From Chitinophagales bacterium (GTDB lineage: Bacteria > Bacteroidota > Bacteroidia > Chitinophagales > UBA2359): a stretch of 44,068 nucleotides of DNA. How positions within the stretch are numbered: the first letter of the stretch is position 1; each line of letters opens with the position of its first letter. Below, one piece after another: positions 16,543-25,200 of the stretch. The position numbers and the translations under genes are program-made. The stretch lies in contig JAEUUX010000201.1 in assembly GCA_016787295.1 (NCBI GenBank), positions 1-44,068 of the forward strand. Reading direction: 5' to 3'. Below the pieces are notes generated by a model. That model was not told the origin of the DNA, ran no database searches, and saw nothing but the letters and a program-made list of their open reading frames with translations.

Positions 16543-18705
16543 TTAGGGCATTATCTTCTGAAAACTATGTGTTTCAATAGCCGTATTGCTGCTCGCTCGG
16601 AGGAGATATTGACCTGCTGGCAGGAGATGTAAGGGCAAAACAATGGTGGAGGCATTAGCGCTCAACTGATGGGCAACAATTTTTCGTCCTAACATATCAA
16701 AAACTTCCAAAACAATAGGGTCATTATTGGATTTGGCTCGCTGAATATGTAGTTCGTTGTATGCAGGATTGGGTGTGGGTGGTTGGATAAGCGTTTGGGG
16801 ACTGCTGCTTTGCCAAAAAGTTTGTCCAACATAGCTTTTTTTGCCATCTTTATCGGTTTGGTAGAGTTGATAATAGACCATATCAGCCTGCCAATGCTCG
16901 AAGTCGGCATATTGGTAGGAAGTGGCTGTTTGACTATTGCCTTTGGCAGTGATGTCTTTTTGCCAGAGGAAATTTTTACCGTCGTGGCTGGCATAGAGGC
17001 TAAAGTAGTCGTTGTTGGTTTCGGTTGCGGTTGTCCATTGGATGAGGTTGTGGTCTTTTTGCCCCACGACCTGTAGTTGCAACAGCTCGATGGGCGATGG
17101 TTGGCAGAGGTAGGAGTTTTGGGCAGCTACGGTAAGGTAGTCGGGTAGGATGAGGGCGTTGCTACCTGCGGCATTGGTCACGGTGAGGGACACGTCATAA
17201 ATGCCGGGTGTGGCGTAGCAGATTTGACTTGGGTTTTGGTCGGTGGAAGTGCTGGGGGTGCCACCTTCGAATGTCCATTGCCATTGCGTTGGGTTGTTGG
17301 TGCTTTGGTCAAAGAAGTCTATGCAGGTGTTGGAGCAGATTCGGGTGGTGTCGGTTTGGAGTTGGGGGAGGGGAGACAACAATGTGTTTTCGCATAGTGT
17401 TACCACATTAACGGTAGCAGTAGTTACGATGGTGTTTGGCGTTCCAACGGTACAAAATTCTTGTATTTCGGGAACTAAATTCGCTATAGTAGGATTGAAA
17501 TTTTGCACTATGGGAACAAAAGGAGTCGAATGACATTCGGTAGAACCGTCGGGATAGGTACGAGCGAAAAAGGCTTGGGTGTCGCTGTTGCCAAAGCTTT
17601 CTGTTTGTATTGCCATGACAAAACCACCATCGCTTGTCTCTTGAGCTGTATTGTAGGCACCAAAAATCATATTGTCATTGGCAGTACCACCATAAGTATT
17701 TGCCCAAATTATGTTGCCATTGGCATTTATTTTCATCAGATAAAAATCAGCATTACCGCTTCCATAAGTCTTTGTCCAGCCTTGTACAACAAAATTGCCG
17801 TCTTGGGTAGGTGTTATAATCTCGGAATAATCATCATCTTGCCCGCCATAAGTTTTTGCCCACACAATGCCACCTGTATCATTGATTCGCATAATAAAAA
17901 TATCCCAACCGCCATTACCCCAACCCTGTGTGTGTCCTGTAATCAGGTAATTGTTATTGGCTATTGGCTGAATGGTCAAAATGTTATCCGAATCGTCACC
18001 ACCAGCAATGGTTGACCATAGCATATTACCCGATGAATCTAATTTGCAAACCCCAATGTCATACGAACCTGCTCCATAGCTGGAAAAAGAAATAGCTAAC
18101 ATAAAACTTCCATCAGGGTTTTGACGAATATCCATACAAGTGTCATGTAAACCGCCGCCAATGCTTCGATTCCACTCCAAATTGCCTGTGCTATCAATTT
18201 TCAAGACATAGCCATTATAGTTCACTGAATAATCGAATTGGCTCGAACCTGCAATAGCATAACCACCATCGAGGGTTGGTATTATGACAAAACCTCTATC
18301 AAGAGCGGCATTACCATAAGTTTTTGACCACAAAAGATTACCATTCGCATCGGTTTTGAGCAAGTAAATATCTCTATCACCAGCTCCAAAACTGTGAGTC
18401 ATACCTAAAATAAGTATATCTCCTGTAGCGGTTTCCAATAACATACTTGGATAATCGTTGTCGTCACCGCCGAATAATTTTGTCCAAATTGTCTGTCCTG
18501 TAGGCGTTATTTTCATCAAACCAATATCGCTTGAACCAGCTCCTACCGAAGTAGTCGAAAAACCTATCAAAAAGTTACCATCAGCCAAAACTTTAGTTGT
18601 GTAACCAGCATCTGTGCCGTTGGTGTCAATAAGTTTTTCGAATGATGTTTGCGCCATTAGGTTTGAAGTAATAAAAAGTAAGCAAGAATAAAAAATGTGT
18701 TTCAT
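16543..18705 (-). CDS. Secreted propeller-like protein with PKD and T9SS type A sorting domains
   Basis: The exported protein has 720 residues from the ATG at 18703-18705, chosen because MKHIFYSCLLFITSNLMAQ is a complete signal peptide. About 350 residues of repeats follow, each ~45-50 long with the pattern DGG(Y/F)-(V/A)-G-...-D-(I/F)-(Y/F)-L-x-K-x-(D/N)-x-x-G-N-x-x-W-x-x-(T/S)-(Y/F)-G-G, as in beta-propeller-like bacterial surface proteins. A PKD domain (WQWTFEGGTPSTS...YDVSLTVTNAAG) lies near 455-540. The C-terminus has TPNPAYNELHI, VFDMLGRKI and LPAGQYLLRA, a T9SS type A sorting domain. Function beyond surface display is unknown. It begins 49 bp after the stop of the larger PKD protein gene, so the two probably form an operon. 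Confidence 0.85.
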   Translation of the reverse strand: MKHIFYSCLLFITSNLMAQTSFEKLIDTNGTDAGYTTKVLADGNFLIGFSTTSVGAGSSDIGLMKITPTGQTIWTKLFGGDDNDYPSMLLETATGDILILGMTHSFGAGDRDIYLLKTDANGNLLWSKTYGNAALDRGFVIIPTLDGGYAIAGSSQFDYSVNYNGYVLKIDSTGNLEWNRSIGGGLHDTCMDIRQNPDGSFMLAISFSSYGAGSYDIGVCKLDSSGNMLWSTIAGGDDSDNILTIQPIANNNYLITGHTQGWGNGGWDIFIMRINDTGGIVWAKTYGGQDDDYSEIITPTQDGNFVVQGWTKTYGSGNADFYLMKINANGNIIWANTYGGTANDNMIFGAYNTAQETSDGGFVMAIQTESFGNSDTQAFFARTYPDGSTECHSTPFVPIVQNFNPTIANLVPEIQEFCTVGTPNTIVTTATVNVVTLCENTLLSPLPQLQTDTTRICSNTCIDFFDQSTNNPTQWQWTFEGGTPSTSTDQNPSQICYATPGIYDVSLTVTNAAGSNALILPDYLTVAAQNSYLCQPSPIELLQLQVVGQKDHNLIQWTTATETNNDYFSLYASHDGKNFLWQKDITAKGNSQTATSYQYADFEHWQADMVYYQLYQTDKDGKKSYVGQTFWQSSSPQTLIQPPTPNPAYNELHIQRAKSNNDPIVLEVFDMLGRKIVAHQLSANASTIVLPLHLLPAGQYLLRASSNTAIETHSFQKIMP

Positions 18706-18754
18706 AGTGGGTATTTTAATTGTGAACAAGAATCAAGGTTTAGTTTATGGTTCC

Positions 18755-21667
18755 CTACCTCACCAAACTAACATTCCCCTTAATCGAAAAAGGCGTATCT
18801 AAATAGGTCAAACCTTCGATAAAATAGGCGTATACGCCCATTTCTTGTGGAATACTTTTGTAGGTGCCGTCCCAACCTTGCTCAAAGGCGTTGGTTTCGA
18901 ATATTTTTTGTCCCCAGCGATTATAAATAGAGAAGCGAAGCAAAGATTTGATTCCTTTGGTATAAACTATTCGAAAAATATCGTTTATGTTATCTTCGTT
19001 AGGTGAAAAAGCATTGGGAACTAAAATATCAAATTCGTTGGTGACATAAACAGTAGTAGAGTCGGCGTTGGCACAACCTTTATCGCTTAGGCTCGATAGG
19101 GTATAGGTGGTGGTGTAGAGAGGGGTGGCTGTGGGGTGTTCTATGTTAGGGAAATTCAAAGTGGCGATGGGTGTCCAAGCGATGCTGCCATTGCTACTGC
19201 CCAACAAGATGGCAGTTTCGCCGATGTTTATGGTATGTTCGGGACCTGCGTCCACTATTGGCAAAGGATTGACCGTGACCACAATGGTATCAACGTCCGA
19301 AAAACATTCGTTCGAAACCGTTACCATGTAGGTCGTTGTGCTAAGAGGAGAGGCTGTGGGATTTGCGATATTGGCATTGCTTAAGCTATTGGCAGGAGAC
19401 CAACTGTAAGTCGTGCCGCCACTAACGGATAACTCCACTCCTTCGCCCACACAAATTTCGGAATCACCTTGTCCTATCGCTGCAATAACAGGATTTATTA
19501 CCCGAACAGACAAGGTATCGCTATTATCACAATTTTTGTTGTCAACAGCTTGCAATACAAAAATGGTGCTGGTATCTATGGCAAGAGTAGGGTGTAAGGT
19601 GGTGGTATTGGCATAGCCTCCCGAACTTGTCCATGTGTAATTGCTTACATTGCTCCCCACACTGCCATGCAATTGTGCCAAATCGCCCAAACATAAGAGT
19701 GTATCACCACTAACTTCCACCATAGGTAAAGGATTGACAGTCACTACTACAGCATCGGTGGCAGAGCAACCGTTGGGGTCAGATACGGTGGCGGTATAGG
19801 TGGTGGTGGTGGTCGGAAAAACGGAAGGGGTGCGTGTGTCACCATTCAGGAGACTTTCGGGCGGAGACCATTGGTAAATGAACCAAGGAAAAGCGTCGGA
19901 GCCAGCCAGCACAAGTGTGTCACCTACACAAATTTCGCCTCCCAAACCTGCATCGGCTTCGAAAGGTGGATAGATGTCAAAATTAGCTGCAATGGTGTCT
20001 TTGCAACCTTCGTTTGATGTAACAATCAATGTGGCGGTATAATTACCGGGAGTCATATAAGTGTAACTTGGTGCAGATAAGGTGCTTTGGTCGTTGGGGT
20101 CAGCAGAGTTGCCAAAATCCCACTGCCATTGCGCAACAGTAGCACCTGTGCTAATATCCGAAAAACTGATGGGTTGTTCGGGACATTTCTTTGTCATTAT
20201 AAAATTGGCTGCTGGTACGGGCTTCACGTACACGTCTTTTCGTACTTCGACGGCACAACCTAAATCGGTATAGGCGCGCAGCATGACCGAATAAGTGCCA
20301 CCTACGGCATATAGATGGTCTTGATTTTGTCCGTAGTTACCAGTGCCATCGCCAAAATCCCAATACCAATTATTGACTAGTCCGAAAGTAGTGGTGGATA
20401 GGTCGGTGAATTGCGCGGGTATATAGGCACAATCGGAAATAAAACTGAAATCGGGCGTGAGAGTAGGGTAGAGGTTGAGTTGAATAATGGCAGTATCTGT
20501 ACATTGATTGCCATTGTGGGCGATAAGTGTAATATAATAACGTCCTGAGTCGGGATAGATGTATGAGGGATTCGGGTCTGTTGATACATCGCTGGTGGTG
20601 GACAAATCACCGAAATCCCAAAAATAGGTATCAGCTCCAATACTAATATTGTTGAACTGCACATTGTAGTCGCCACAGTCGGTAATAATAAAATTGCCAT
20701 TCACGTCGATTTGGTCGGTTTGGACGGCTGCCTGAACCACCGAACAAGGCGTGACATTGAACTGAAAATCGCGCCGAACCACATTAATCAATTCGCCATT
20801 TCTATATTCCGACACACAGATTCCTACCACATATTGCCCCACTTGGGTGGGTGTGCCTGTAATTAAACCTGTTTGAGGATCAATGACAATCTGCGGACTT
20901 CCGCCCAAGGGGTTGCCGCCATTGTAGGGCGAAATCCAGTTGACATCTTCGTAAGGTGGTGGTGCAGAGTCGATGAAGTTGTTACAATTGTTTGTACCTC
21001 CATCGATATTACAAATGTTGGGTTCGCCATCGGCACCGGGCTGTGGGCAACCGTCATTGCCGCCAATAACAGGTGAGCAAAATTCATAGACTAAGGAGTC
21101 GCCATCGGCATCGGTAGCGCCCGAATTGACCAACATGGGTACATTGGCACAAATTACTGTGGGTGGAAACTCGTTGAACTGCGCAGAATTGTTGCAGGGT
21201 GCAAGGCTATTGGGAGGAATAGTGGTATAGTAAGTAGAGCCTGTTTGGTCGGGCGAAAAGATATTGACGATGGTGCTGTTGCGGCTGTAGCGTTGATACA
21301 CCAAAGTGTAGCCCGAATTATTATTGGATACATTGATGACAGTATGATATTCGGCTTTTTCGAGACACACATCGGGCAGACTTGAGGCACAAATAATATC
21401 TGGTGGGTCAATGTTTTCTCTATCCTCATAGCATATTGTTCTCTTCACAAAATTATCGTTGTCATTATTGTACACATAGATGTAACCAGGGCTATCAAAA
21501 TCGGCACAATTGACACAATAACAATCGCGGTAAACCACCAATTTAACATCGTATTGGTTGTTACCAATACAATTATAAGTAATCTCTCCGCCCACAATGT
21601 GAAAGGCTTTAGCCTCCTGAACGATACACAATAGTATCCATAATGCAAAAAATAGTGTTTTTTTCAT
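18755..21667 (-). CDS. Large PKD-repeat protein with gliding-motility-associated C-terminal domain
   Basis: The 970-residue surface protein has a signal peptide (KKTLFFALWILLCIVQEAKA) followed by the FHIVGGEITYNC...VYRDC module that opens many Bacteroidota gliding-associated proteins. At least four PKD domains follow between about 305 and 570, recognised by WDFGD or WDFGN with YTATLIVTS-like strands. Ig-like repeats of the form VTVNPLP...G follow to about 870. The last ~90 residues carry LVPNAFSPNEDNINDIF, IYNRWGQKIFE and GVYAYFIEG, the gliding motility-associated C-terminal (CHU_C, T9SS type B) domain. It is probably exported by T9SS and displayed or released, with an adhesive role as an inference. 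It is first gene of the likely operon with the adjacent PKD protein. Confidence 0.9.
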   Translation of the reverse strand: MKKTLFFALWILLCIVQEAKAFHIVGGEITYNCIGNNQYDVKLVVYRDCYCVNCADFDSPGYIYVYNNDNDNFVKRTICYEDRENIDPPDIICASSLPDVCLEKAEYHTVINVSNNNSGYTLVYQRYSRNSTIVNIFSPDQTGSTYYTTIPPNSLAPCNNSAQFNEFPPTVICANVPMLVNSGATDADGDSLVYEFCSPVIGGNDGCPQPGADGEPNICNIDGGTNNCNNFIDSAPPPYEDVNWISPYNGGNPLGGSPQIVIDPQTGLITGTPTQVGQYVVGICVSEYRNGELINVVRRDFQFNVTPCSVVQAAVQTDQIDVNGNFIITDCGDYNVQFNNISIGADTYFWDFGDLSTTSDVSTDPNPSYIYPDSGRYYITLIAHNGNQCTDTAIIQLNLYPTLTPDFSFISDCAYIPAQFTDLSTTTFGLVNNWYWDFGDGTGNYGQNQDHLYAVGGTYSVMLRAYTDLGCAVEVRKDVYVKPVPAANFIMTKKCPEQPISFSDISTGATVAQWQWDFGNSADPNDQSTLSAPSYTYMTPGNYTATLIVTSNEGCKDTIAANFDIYPPFEADAGLGGEICVGDTLVLAGSDAFPWFIYQWSPPESLLNGDTRTPSVFPTTTTTYTATVSDPNGCSATDAVVVTVNPLPMVEVSGDTLLCLGDLAQLHGSVGSNVSNYTWTSSGGYANTTTLHPTLAIDTSTIFVLQAVDNKNCDNSDTLSVRVINPVIAAIGQGDSEICVGEGVELSVSGGTTYSWSPANSLSNANIANPTASPLSTTTYMVTVSNECFSDVDTIVVTVNPLPIVDAGPEHTINIGETAILLGSSNGSIAWTPIATLNFPNIEHPTATPLYTTTYTLSSLSDKGCANADSTTVYVTNEFDILVPNAFSPNEDNINDIFRIVYTKGIKSLLRFSIYNRWGQKIFETNAFEQGWDGTYKSIPQEMGVYAYFIEGLTYLDTPFSIKGNVSLVR

Positions 21668-21831
21668 GTTGAGAGGTATTTAGGTTATAGGATGATGTGT
21701 TGTTTTGACCGATTAGGCATTATAACGTTAAACAAAATAATGTATTGTTTTGTTCCTTATTGACTGTTATTTTGGATCAATGGTTGTATGTGGGTTAAAA
21801 TTAAGTTGCACCATCGCCAAATACCGTTTGC

Positions 21832-22377
21832 CTATGCCTTCCAAATAATTTCTGCTGCACCTAATTCTGCTGCCAATTTTCGTCCCAAGACGAACAAATA
21901 ATCGGACAGTCGGTTGAGATAGCGGATAATAATAGGGTCAACAGTATCTATATCTGCCAAAGCTACAACAAGGCGCTCGCATCGACGACACACACAACGA
22001 GCAATGTGACAAAAAGAAACTGTAGTGTGTCCGCCGGGAAGGATAAAATGGCGCAAAGGAGGCAAATCGGCATCCATTGCGTCTATACTTTGCTCCAATA
22101 AAGTAATATCTGCTTCTTGTACGGCTGGCACATTGATTTTTTCTGCCTTAGCAGGTTCGGTAGCCAAATTAGCTCCAAGGTCAAAAAGGCGGTCTTGAAT
22201 GGTTTTGAGGATTTGACGATGTTGGTCATCGATAGCTTGGTCGCGCAACAAACCGATGTATGCGTTCAGTTCGTCGACGGTGCCATAGCTGTCGATGCGC
22301 AGATGTGCTTTCGAAACCCTTGCGCCACCGAGCAACATGGTAGTGCCTTGGTCTCCTGTTTTGGTATATATTTTCAT
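21832..22377 (-). CDS. PduO-type cob(I)alamin adenosyltransferase
   Basis: The enzyme transfers the adenosyl group of ATP to cob(I)alamin or cob(I)yrinic acid a,c-diamide, making coenzyme B12. The 181-residue product begins at the ATG at 22375-22377 with the conserved MKIYTKTGDQGTT. An earlier in-frame start would overlap the upstream gene and adds 24 unrelated residues. Other family motifs are YGTVDELNAYIGLLR, FDLGANLA, FILPGG, the CRRCERLV helix (usually RRAER) and YLNRLSDYLFVLGR. It starts 25 bp after the stop of the free-methionine-sulfoxide reductase gene and is presumably co-transcribed. No cobalamin riboswitch was recognised upstream. Confidence 0.94.
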   Translation of the reverse strand: MKIYTKTGDQGTTMLLGGARVSKAHLRIDSYGTVDELNAYIGLLRDQAIDDQHRQILKTIQDRLFDLGANLATEPAKAEKINVPAVQEADITLLEQSIDAMDADLPPLRHFILPGGHTTVSFCHIARCVCRRCERLVVALADIDTVDPIIIRYLNRLSDYLFVLGRKLAAELGAAEIIWKA

Positions 22378-22402
22378 GAGGGAATAATACAGGTATGTAA
22401 AA

Positions 22403-22915
22403 TTAAGTTGATAAAGATGTTGGCAAATAAGTTCCATGTTTATCGACAAGCAAAGTCACGATTTGCTCCAAATAATGGGCATCAGTATTATCAAAGGTGT
22501 TCAGTTCGGTGCTATCTATGTCCAACACCCAAAGGCATTGCCTGTCTGCAACAGCAGGCACAACTATTTCGGATTTCGATAAACTACTACAAGCGATATG
22601 TCCTTCAAACTGTTCTACGTCGGGTACGACGAAGGTGGTCAAATGCTGGGCGGCGGCACCACAAACGCCTTTACCCCAAGCAATGCGGGTGCAAGCTACC
22701 GTGCCTTGAAACGGTCCCAAGACCAACTCCTGCCCACGCGCTACATAGAAACCTACCCAAAAGAAATCGAACACTTGTCGCAAGGCTGCGGCAGTATTGG
22801 CAAAATTGGCTATCCAATCTGTTTCGTGTTCGATAAGGGCGGCAAGTTGCGGCAATAGAGATTCGTATTGTTCGGCTTTGGTCATAGCCATTGGGTTGCC
22901 ATGGATTTCGTGCAT
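22403..22915 (-). CDS. Free methionine-(R)-sulfoxide reductase (GAF-domain fRMsr)
   Basis: The enzyme reduces free Met-R-sulfoxide, an oxidative-damage product, in the cytoplasm. The 170-residue protein from the ATG at 22913-22915 is one GAF domain closely resembling E. coli YebR. It has WVGFYV, LVLGPFQGTVAC, GKGVCG, GHIACSS, SEIVVP and LDIDS. All three catalytic or resolving cysteines are present (Cys75, Cys85, Cys109). An upstream in-frame TTG exists at 22933 but is less likely. It is the first gene of a two-gene operon with the cobalamin adenosyltransferase. Confidence 0.93.
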   Translation of the reverse strand: MHEIHGNPMAMTKAEQYESLLPQLAALIEHETDWIANFANTAAALRQVFDFFWVGFYVARGQELVLGPFQGTVACTRIAWGKGVCGAAAQHLTTFVVPDVEQFEGHIACSSLSKSEIVVPAVADRQCLWVLDIDSTELNTFDNTDAHYLEQIVTLLVDKHGTYLPTSLST

Positions 22916-22982
22916 TTTTATAACTTTGGTCAATAATTTTTTAGAAAGATAGAGTTCTTATCCAAAGAGGTTAAGCATTATG

Positions 22983-23014
22983 CAAAGGTAAACATTATTA
23001 GACAGATTGCCAAA
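22983..23014 (-). promoter_or_regulatory. Promoter of the fRMsr/adenosyltransferase operon
   Basis: On the minus strand TTTG (23014-23011) and TACCTTTG (22990-22983) are 20 bp apart. The expected start is near 22977, about 60 nt before the ATG at 22915. Confidence 0.75.
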
Positions 23015-23290
23015 ACAAAGATTTAGAAAAGCTAAAAAAGTAAAAATTATTTTTTTTCTTTGATTTTTATGCAACTTGTAGTGAGCAATATTCGTATAGG
23101 GCAACGCAAGAAAAACGGTGGCTATAAAAATCGCCGTAAGTGCTTGGTTATCAAGGTTTTATACTATTAGCATAAACCATATATGAGTTATACAAAAAGT
23201 TGATGTACTTTTAGTTTGGGTATAATTGTGGAATTAACTGCTATATTGTCGGTCCATAATCATCAAGTAGAAAAAAAAAATGACAAAAAG

Positions 23291-23322
23291 TTTGGTAAAG
23301 CGAAGTATTTGTCATAATTTTG
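23291..23322 (+). promoter_or_regulatory. Promoter for an intergenic small RNA
   Basis: TTTG at 23291-23294 and TAATTTTG at 23315-23322 are 20 bp apart, the same layout as the operon promoter nearby on the other strand. Expected transcript start is near 23329. Confidence 0.65.
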
Positions 23323-23328
23323 TCATAA

Positions 23329-23591
23329 AATAACAGTAATCTTTTGATAACTTAGATAACTTTTTGGTAGTGATACCATTTTTTAATTGCCCACAGAACA
23401 GAAGTAGGGGCGTATTAACTTGCTGTTAAACATAGGCTCCTATTTTGTCTTACCCTTTTCCCTACTTTCTGTTTCTGTCGCTTATCTTTTGAGAAGAAAA
23501 TTTATTCAAAAAATATTGCATTGCGGAGTGAATATTGCTTTTTAACTCTAACCACCGGTGAGCAGCGGAAACTCGTCGGTGGTATTTTTTT
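23329..23591 (+). ncRNA. Candidate structured small RNA (~260 nt), family unknown
   Basis: A promoter and a strong terminator bound a non-coding segment with four stem-loops in order. The first is TGGTA/TACCA at 23365-23378. The second is a long stem of ACAGAACAGAAGTAGGG (23393-23409) against CCCTACTTTCTGTTTCTGT (23460-23478), enclosing two small hairpins (TTAAC/GTTAA and ATAGG/CCTAT). The third is a stem of 23512-23522 with 23527-23536 (AATATT...CATT / AGTG AATATT, GCGG loop). The fourth is the terminator. It lacks the tmRNA, RNase P and SRP signatures I know, and it is not a simple 6S rod. Orphan in an 830-bp gene-free interval. Confidence 0.6.
23551..23591 (+). terminator. Strong terminator of the intergenic RNA
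   Basis: ACCACCG (23551-23557) pairs with CGGTGGT (23577-23583). Inside, GAG pairs with CTC across a symmetric GT/GT internal loop. A seven-T run follows at 23585-23591. Confidence 0.85.
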
Positions 23592-23743
23592 GCCTGATTA
23601 GAAAACCCACACAACAAGCATTTGGCATGAAAAACAACGGAATATAGCAAAGTTTAGGATAAATTGGGCATAATGAGTATTTTTAGTCCAAAAAGCCTTA
23701 CCTTTACCACCGTTTTTTTGTTGGTCAAAAATTTTCTCCCAAT

Positions 23744-24031
23744 ATGTTTTTTCTTCTTTTATTACCGTATGCGTTAGTACCTTTACTAACTGCTTTTTTG
23801 TTGCGCCAAAAAAAATTATCTAACATTTTGTATACCTACCTCTTGTCGTTTGCTTTTATATTGGTATATACTTTGTTGGCGCAAAAAATATGTTATAGTT
23901 ATTATGATGAACAATGGCTCACACCACAACGCAAACAAGTGTTTGAATTTTTGAACAACTTTGTTGCTCCTTGTATGATGATGGGGTTTCAGGCAGGAGC
24001 CAACTATCTGATGGTTCGCCAATACTATTAG
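23744..24031 (+). CDS. Small membrane protein, hypothetical
   Basis: The 95-residue protein has a hydrophobic helix at 2-20 (FFLLLLPYALVPLLTAFLL), RQKK, and a second at about 27-47 (LYTYLLSFAFILVYTLLA). A third, weaker one lies near 73-88 (VAPCMMMGFQAGANYLMV). Positive RQKK between helices fits an inside loop. No family is recognised. A TACCTTTA box at 23699-23706 lies 38 bp upstream. Its stop codon overlaps the stop of the convergent AEC transporter gene by two bases, so no terminator separates them. Confidence 0.65.
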   Translation: MFFLLLLPYALVPLLTAFLLRQKKLSNILYTYLLSFAFILVYTLLAQKICYSYYDEQWLTPQRKQVFEFLNNFVAPCMMMGFQAGANYLMVRQYY

Positions 24032-24933
24032 CCCAAGACTGTGTGCCACAATAGTACTGTCCCAATAGCAGCAATAATACCCACACCGACTGCTAAGTTG
24101 GCTAAGGTTGGGTTGAGGTCATAGTCCGATGCCAATATGGCGGCTGTGACCATCGGCGGCGTGGCAGCCTCAATAACACTAACTTTGCTAACCAAGCTAC
24201 TTTGCCCAAGCCACAACACATACAGAACATAGATGACGGCAGGTGCAAGCAATAGTTTGTAGCCCAAACAGATGACTAAGGCTTTGAGGTCGCCCGAAGC
24301 CAACTCGAAGCGCAATTGTAAACCCACCGACACCAACGACAAAATGGATACCGTTGACCCAATGCGCTCAAGAGCATCTAAGACGTAGGGTGGAAAATTG
24401 ACATTGAACAAGTTGAGCAACAAGCACAAAAGAAACACCACAAAAGGCGGAAAACGTACAATGCGTTGTCCAATTAATGACCAATTAGGTGATCCCGACG
24501 AAAACCATGCAGCCACAGCAATGCCCATGATGGACACCACCACAAACGAACCCGAAAGGTCTAAAACAATGGCTTTTTCTAAACCTTCCTTGCCATAGAG
24601 TGCCTCCACCAACGGAAAACCAACAAAAGCAGTATTGCCTAAACCTCCTACCAATAGCATAGCCCCAAAAGTGGAACGGTTAAACATACCCAAACGGTAT
24701 AACATACCCAAAAATAGTGCTGCCCCACCAAAGACTATCCAACTAACCGCCGTAAGCAACAAGGTTTCGGTCTTGAACTCGATGAAAGGTATGTAGCGCA
24801 GTGTGAGGGCAGGTAGTGAAATATAAAATACAAACAAATTAAGTACATGAGCAGCATTGGTCGGGAAAACTTGATAGCGACGCAACAAAATACCCGATAG
24901 TAAACAAACAAATAACAATAATAATTGTGGCAT
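24028..24933 (-). CDS. AEC (auxin efflux carrier) family transporter
   Basis: The 301-residue inner-membrane protein has about ten hydrophobic helices arranged as two inverted five-helix bundles, as usual for the AEC/PIN family. Landmarks are MPQLLLLFVCLLSGILLRR at the start, NLFVFYISLPALTL (family helix 2), GLGNTAFVGFPLVEALYG with the conserved Asn and Pro, and EAATPPMVTAAILASDYD near the end. Substrates in bacteria are mostly organic acids, but the substrate here is unknown. The ATG at 24931-24933 is preferred over an in-frame TTG at 24963. It stands alone on the minus strand. Confidence 0.88.
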   Translation of the reverse strand: MPQLLLLFVCLLSGILLRRYQVFPTNAAHVLNLFVFYISLPALTLRYIPFIEFKTETLLLTAVSWIVFGGAALFLGMLYRLGMFNRSTFGAMLLVGGLGNTAFVGFPLVEALYGKEGLEKAIVLDLSGSFVVVSIMGIAVAAWFSSGSPNWSLIGQRIVRFPPFVVFLLCLLLNLFNVNFPPYVLDALERIGSTVSILSLVSVGLQLRFELASGDLKALVICLGYKLLLAPAVIYVLYVLWLGQSSLVSKVSVIEAATPPMVTAAILASDYDLNPTLANLAVGVGIIAAIGTVLLWHTVLG

Positions 24934-25101
24934 AATAGATAATAGTTGATAAAAAACTCCCAAAAGTAGTACTTTTTACGCTTTTGTGGGTCAAAATAAG
25001 ACAAGTTTTGTCAAAAATTAACTAATTTTCTCAATAAAACTCAAAATATTTAGCAGCTATCACAAGTTTATAGTTGTTTGGAAATAAAAAAGCCCAAAAA
25101 T

Positions 25102-25143
25102 AAATTCTCCGCCAAAAGATATTTTTCTTTTGACGGAGAATTT
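25102..25143 (-). terminator. Probable terminator of the helical-repeat protein gene
   Basis: AAATTCTCCG and CAAAAG pair with CTTTTG and CGGAGAATTT, with one mismatch between blocks. It lies about 60 bp past the stop at 25201. The T-run on the minus side is broken, so efficiency is uncertain. Confidence 0.6.
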
Positions 25144-25200
25144 GCTTTGGTTTAAATAGATACAAAATATGCAACAAAAAACAGTATTTTTTGTGTTTGA

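Noticed and set aside
17503-18015. Plus-strand frame of 170 codons
   Set aside because: Antisense shadow of the propeller-like repeats of the T9SS protein.
22117-22836. Plus-strand frame of 239 codons
   Set aside because: It lies antisense to the well-supported fRMsr and cobalamin adenosyltransferase genes and has no family features.
23069-23170. Plus-strand 33-codon basic peptide (MQLVVSNIRIGQRKKNGG...)
   Set aside because: Too short, no promoter directly upstream, no recognised family. It cannot be ruled out as a small protein.
22934-23328. Cobalamin riboswitch upstream of the adenosyltransferase operon
   Set aside because: The operon leader from the predicted start at about 22977 to the ATG is only ~60 nt, too short, and I see no B12-box-like core.
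23462-23650. Minus-strand frame of 62 codons
   Set aside because: It overlaps the structured RNA and terminator on the other strand, has no start context and resembles no protein.
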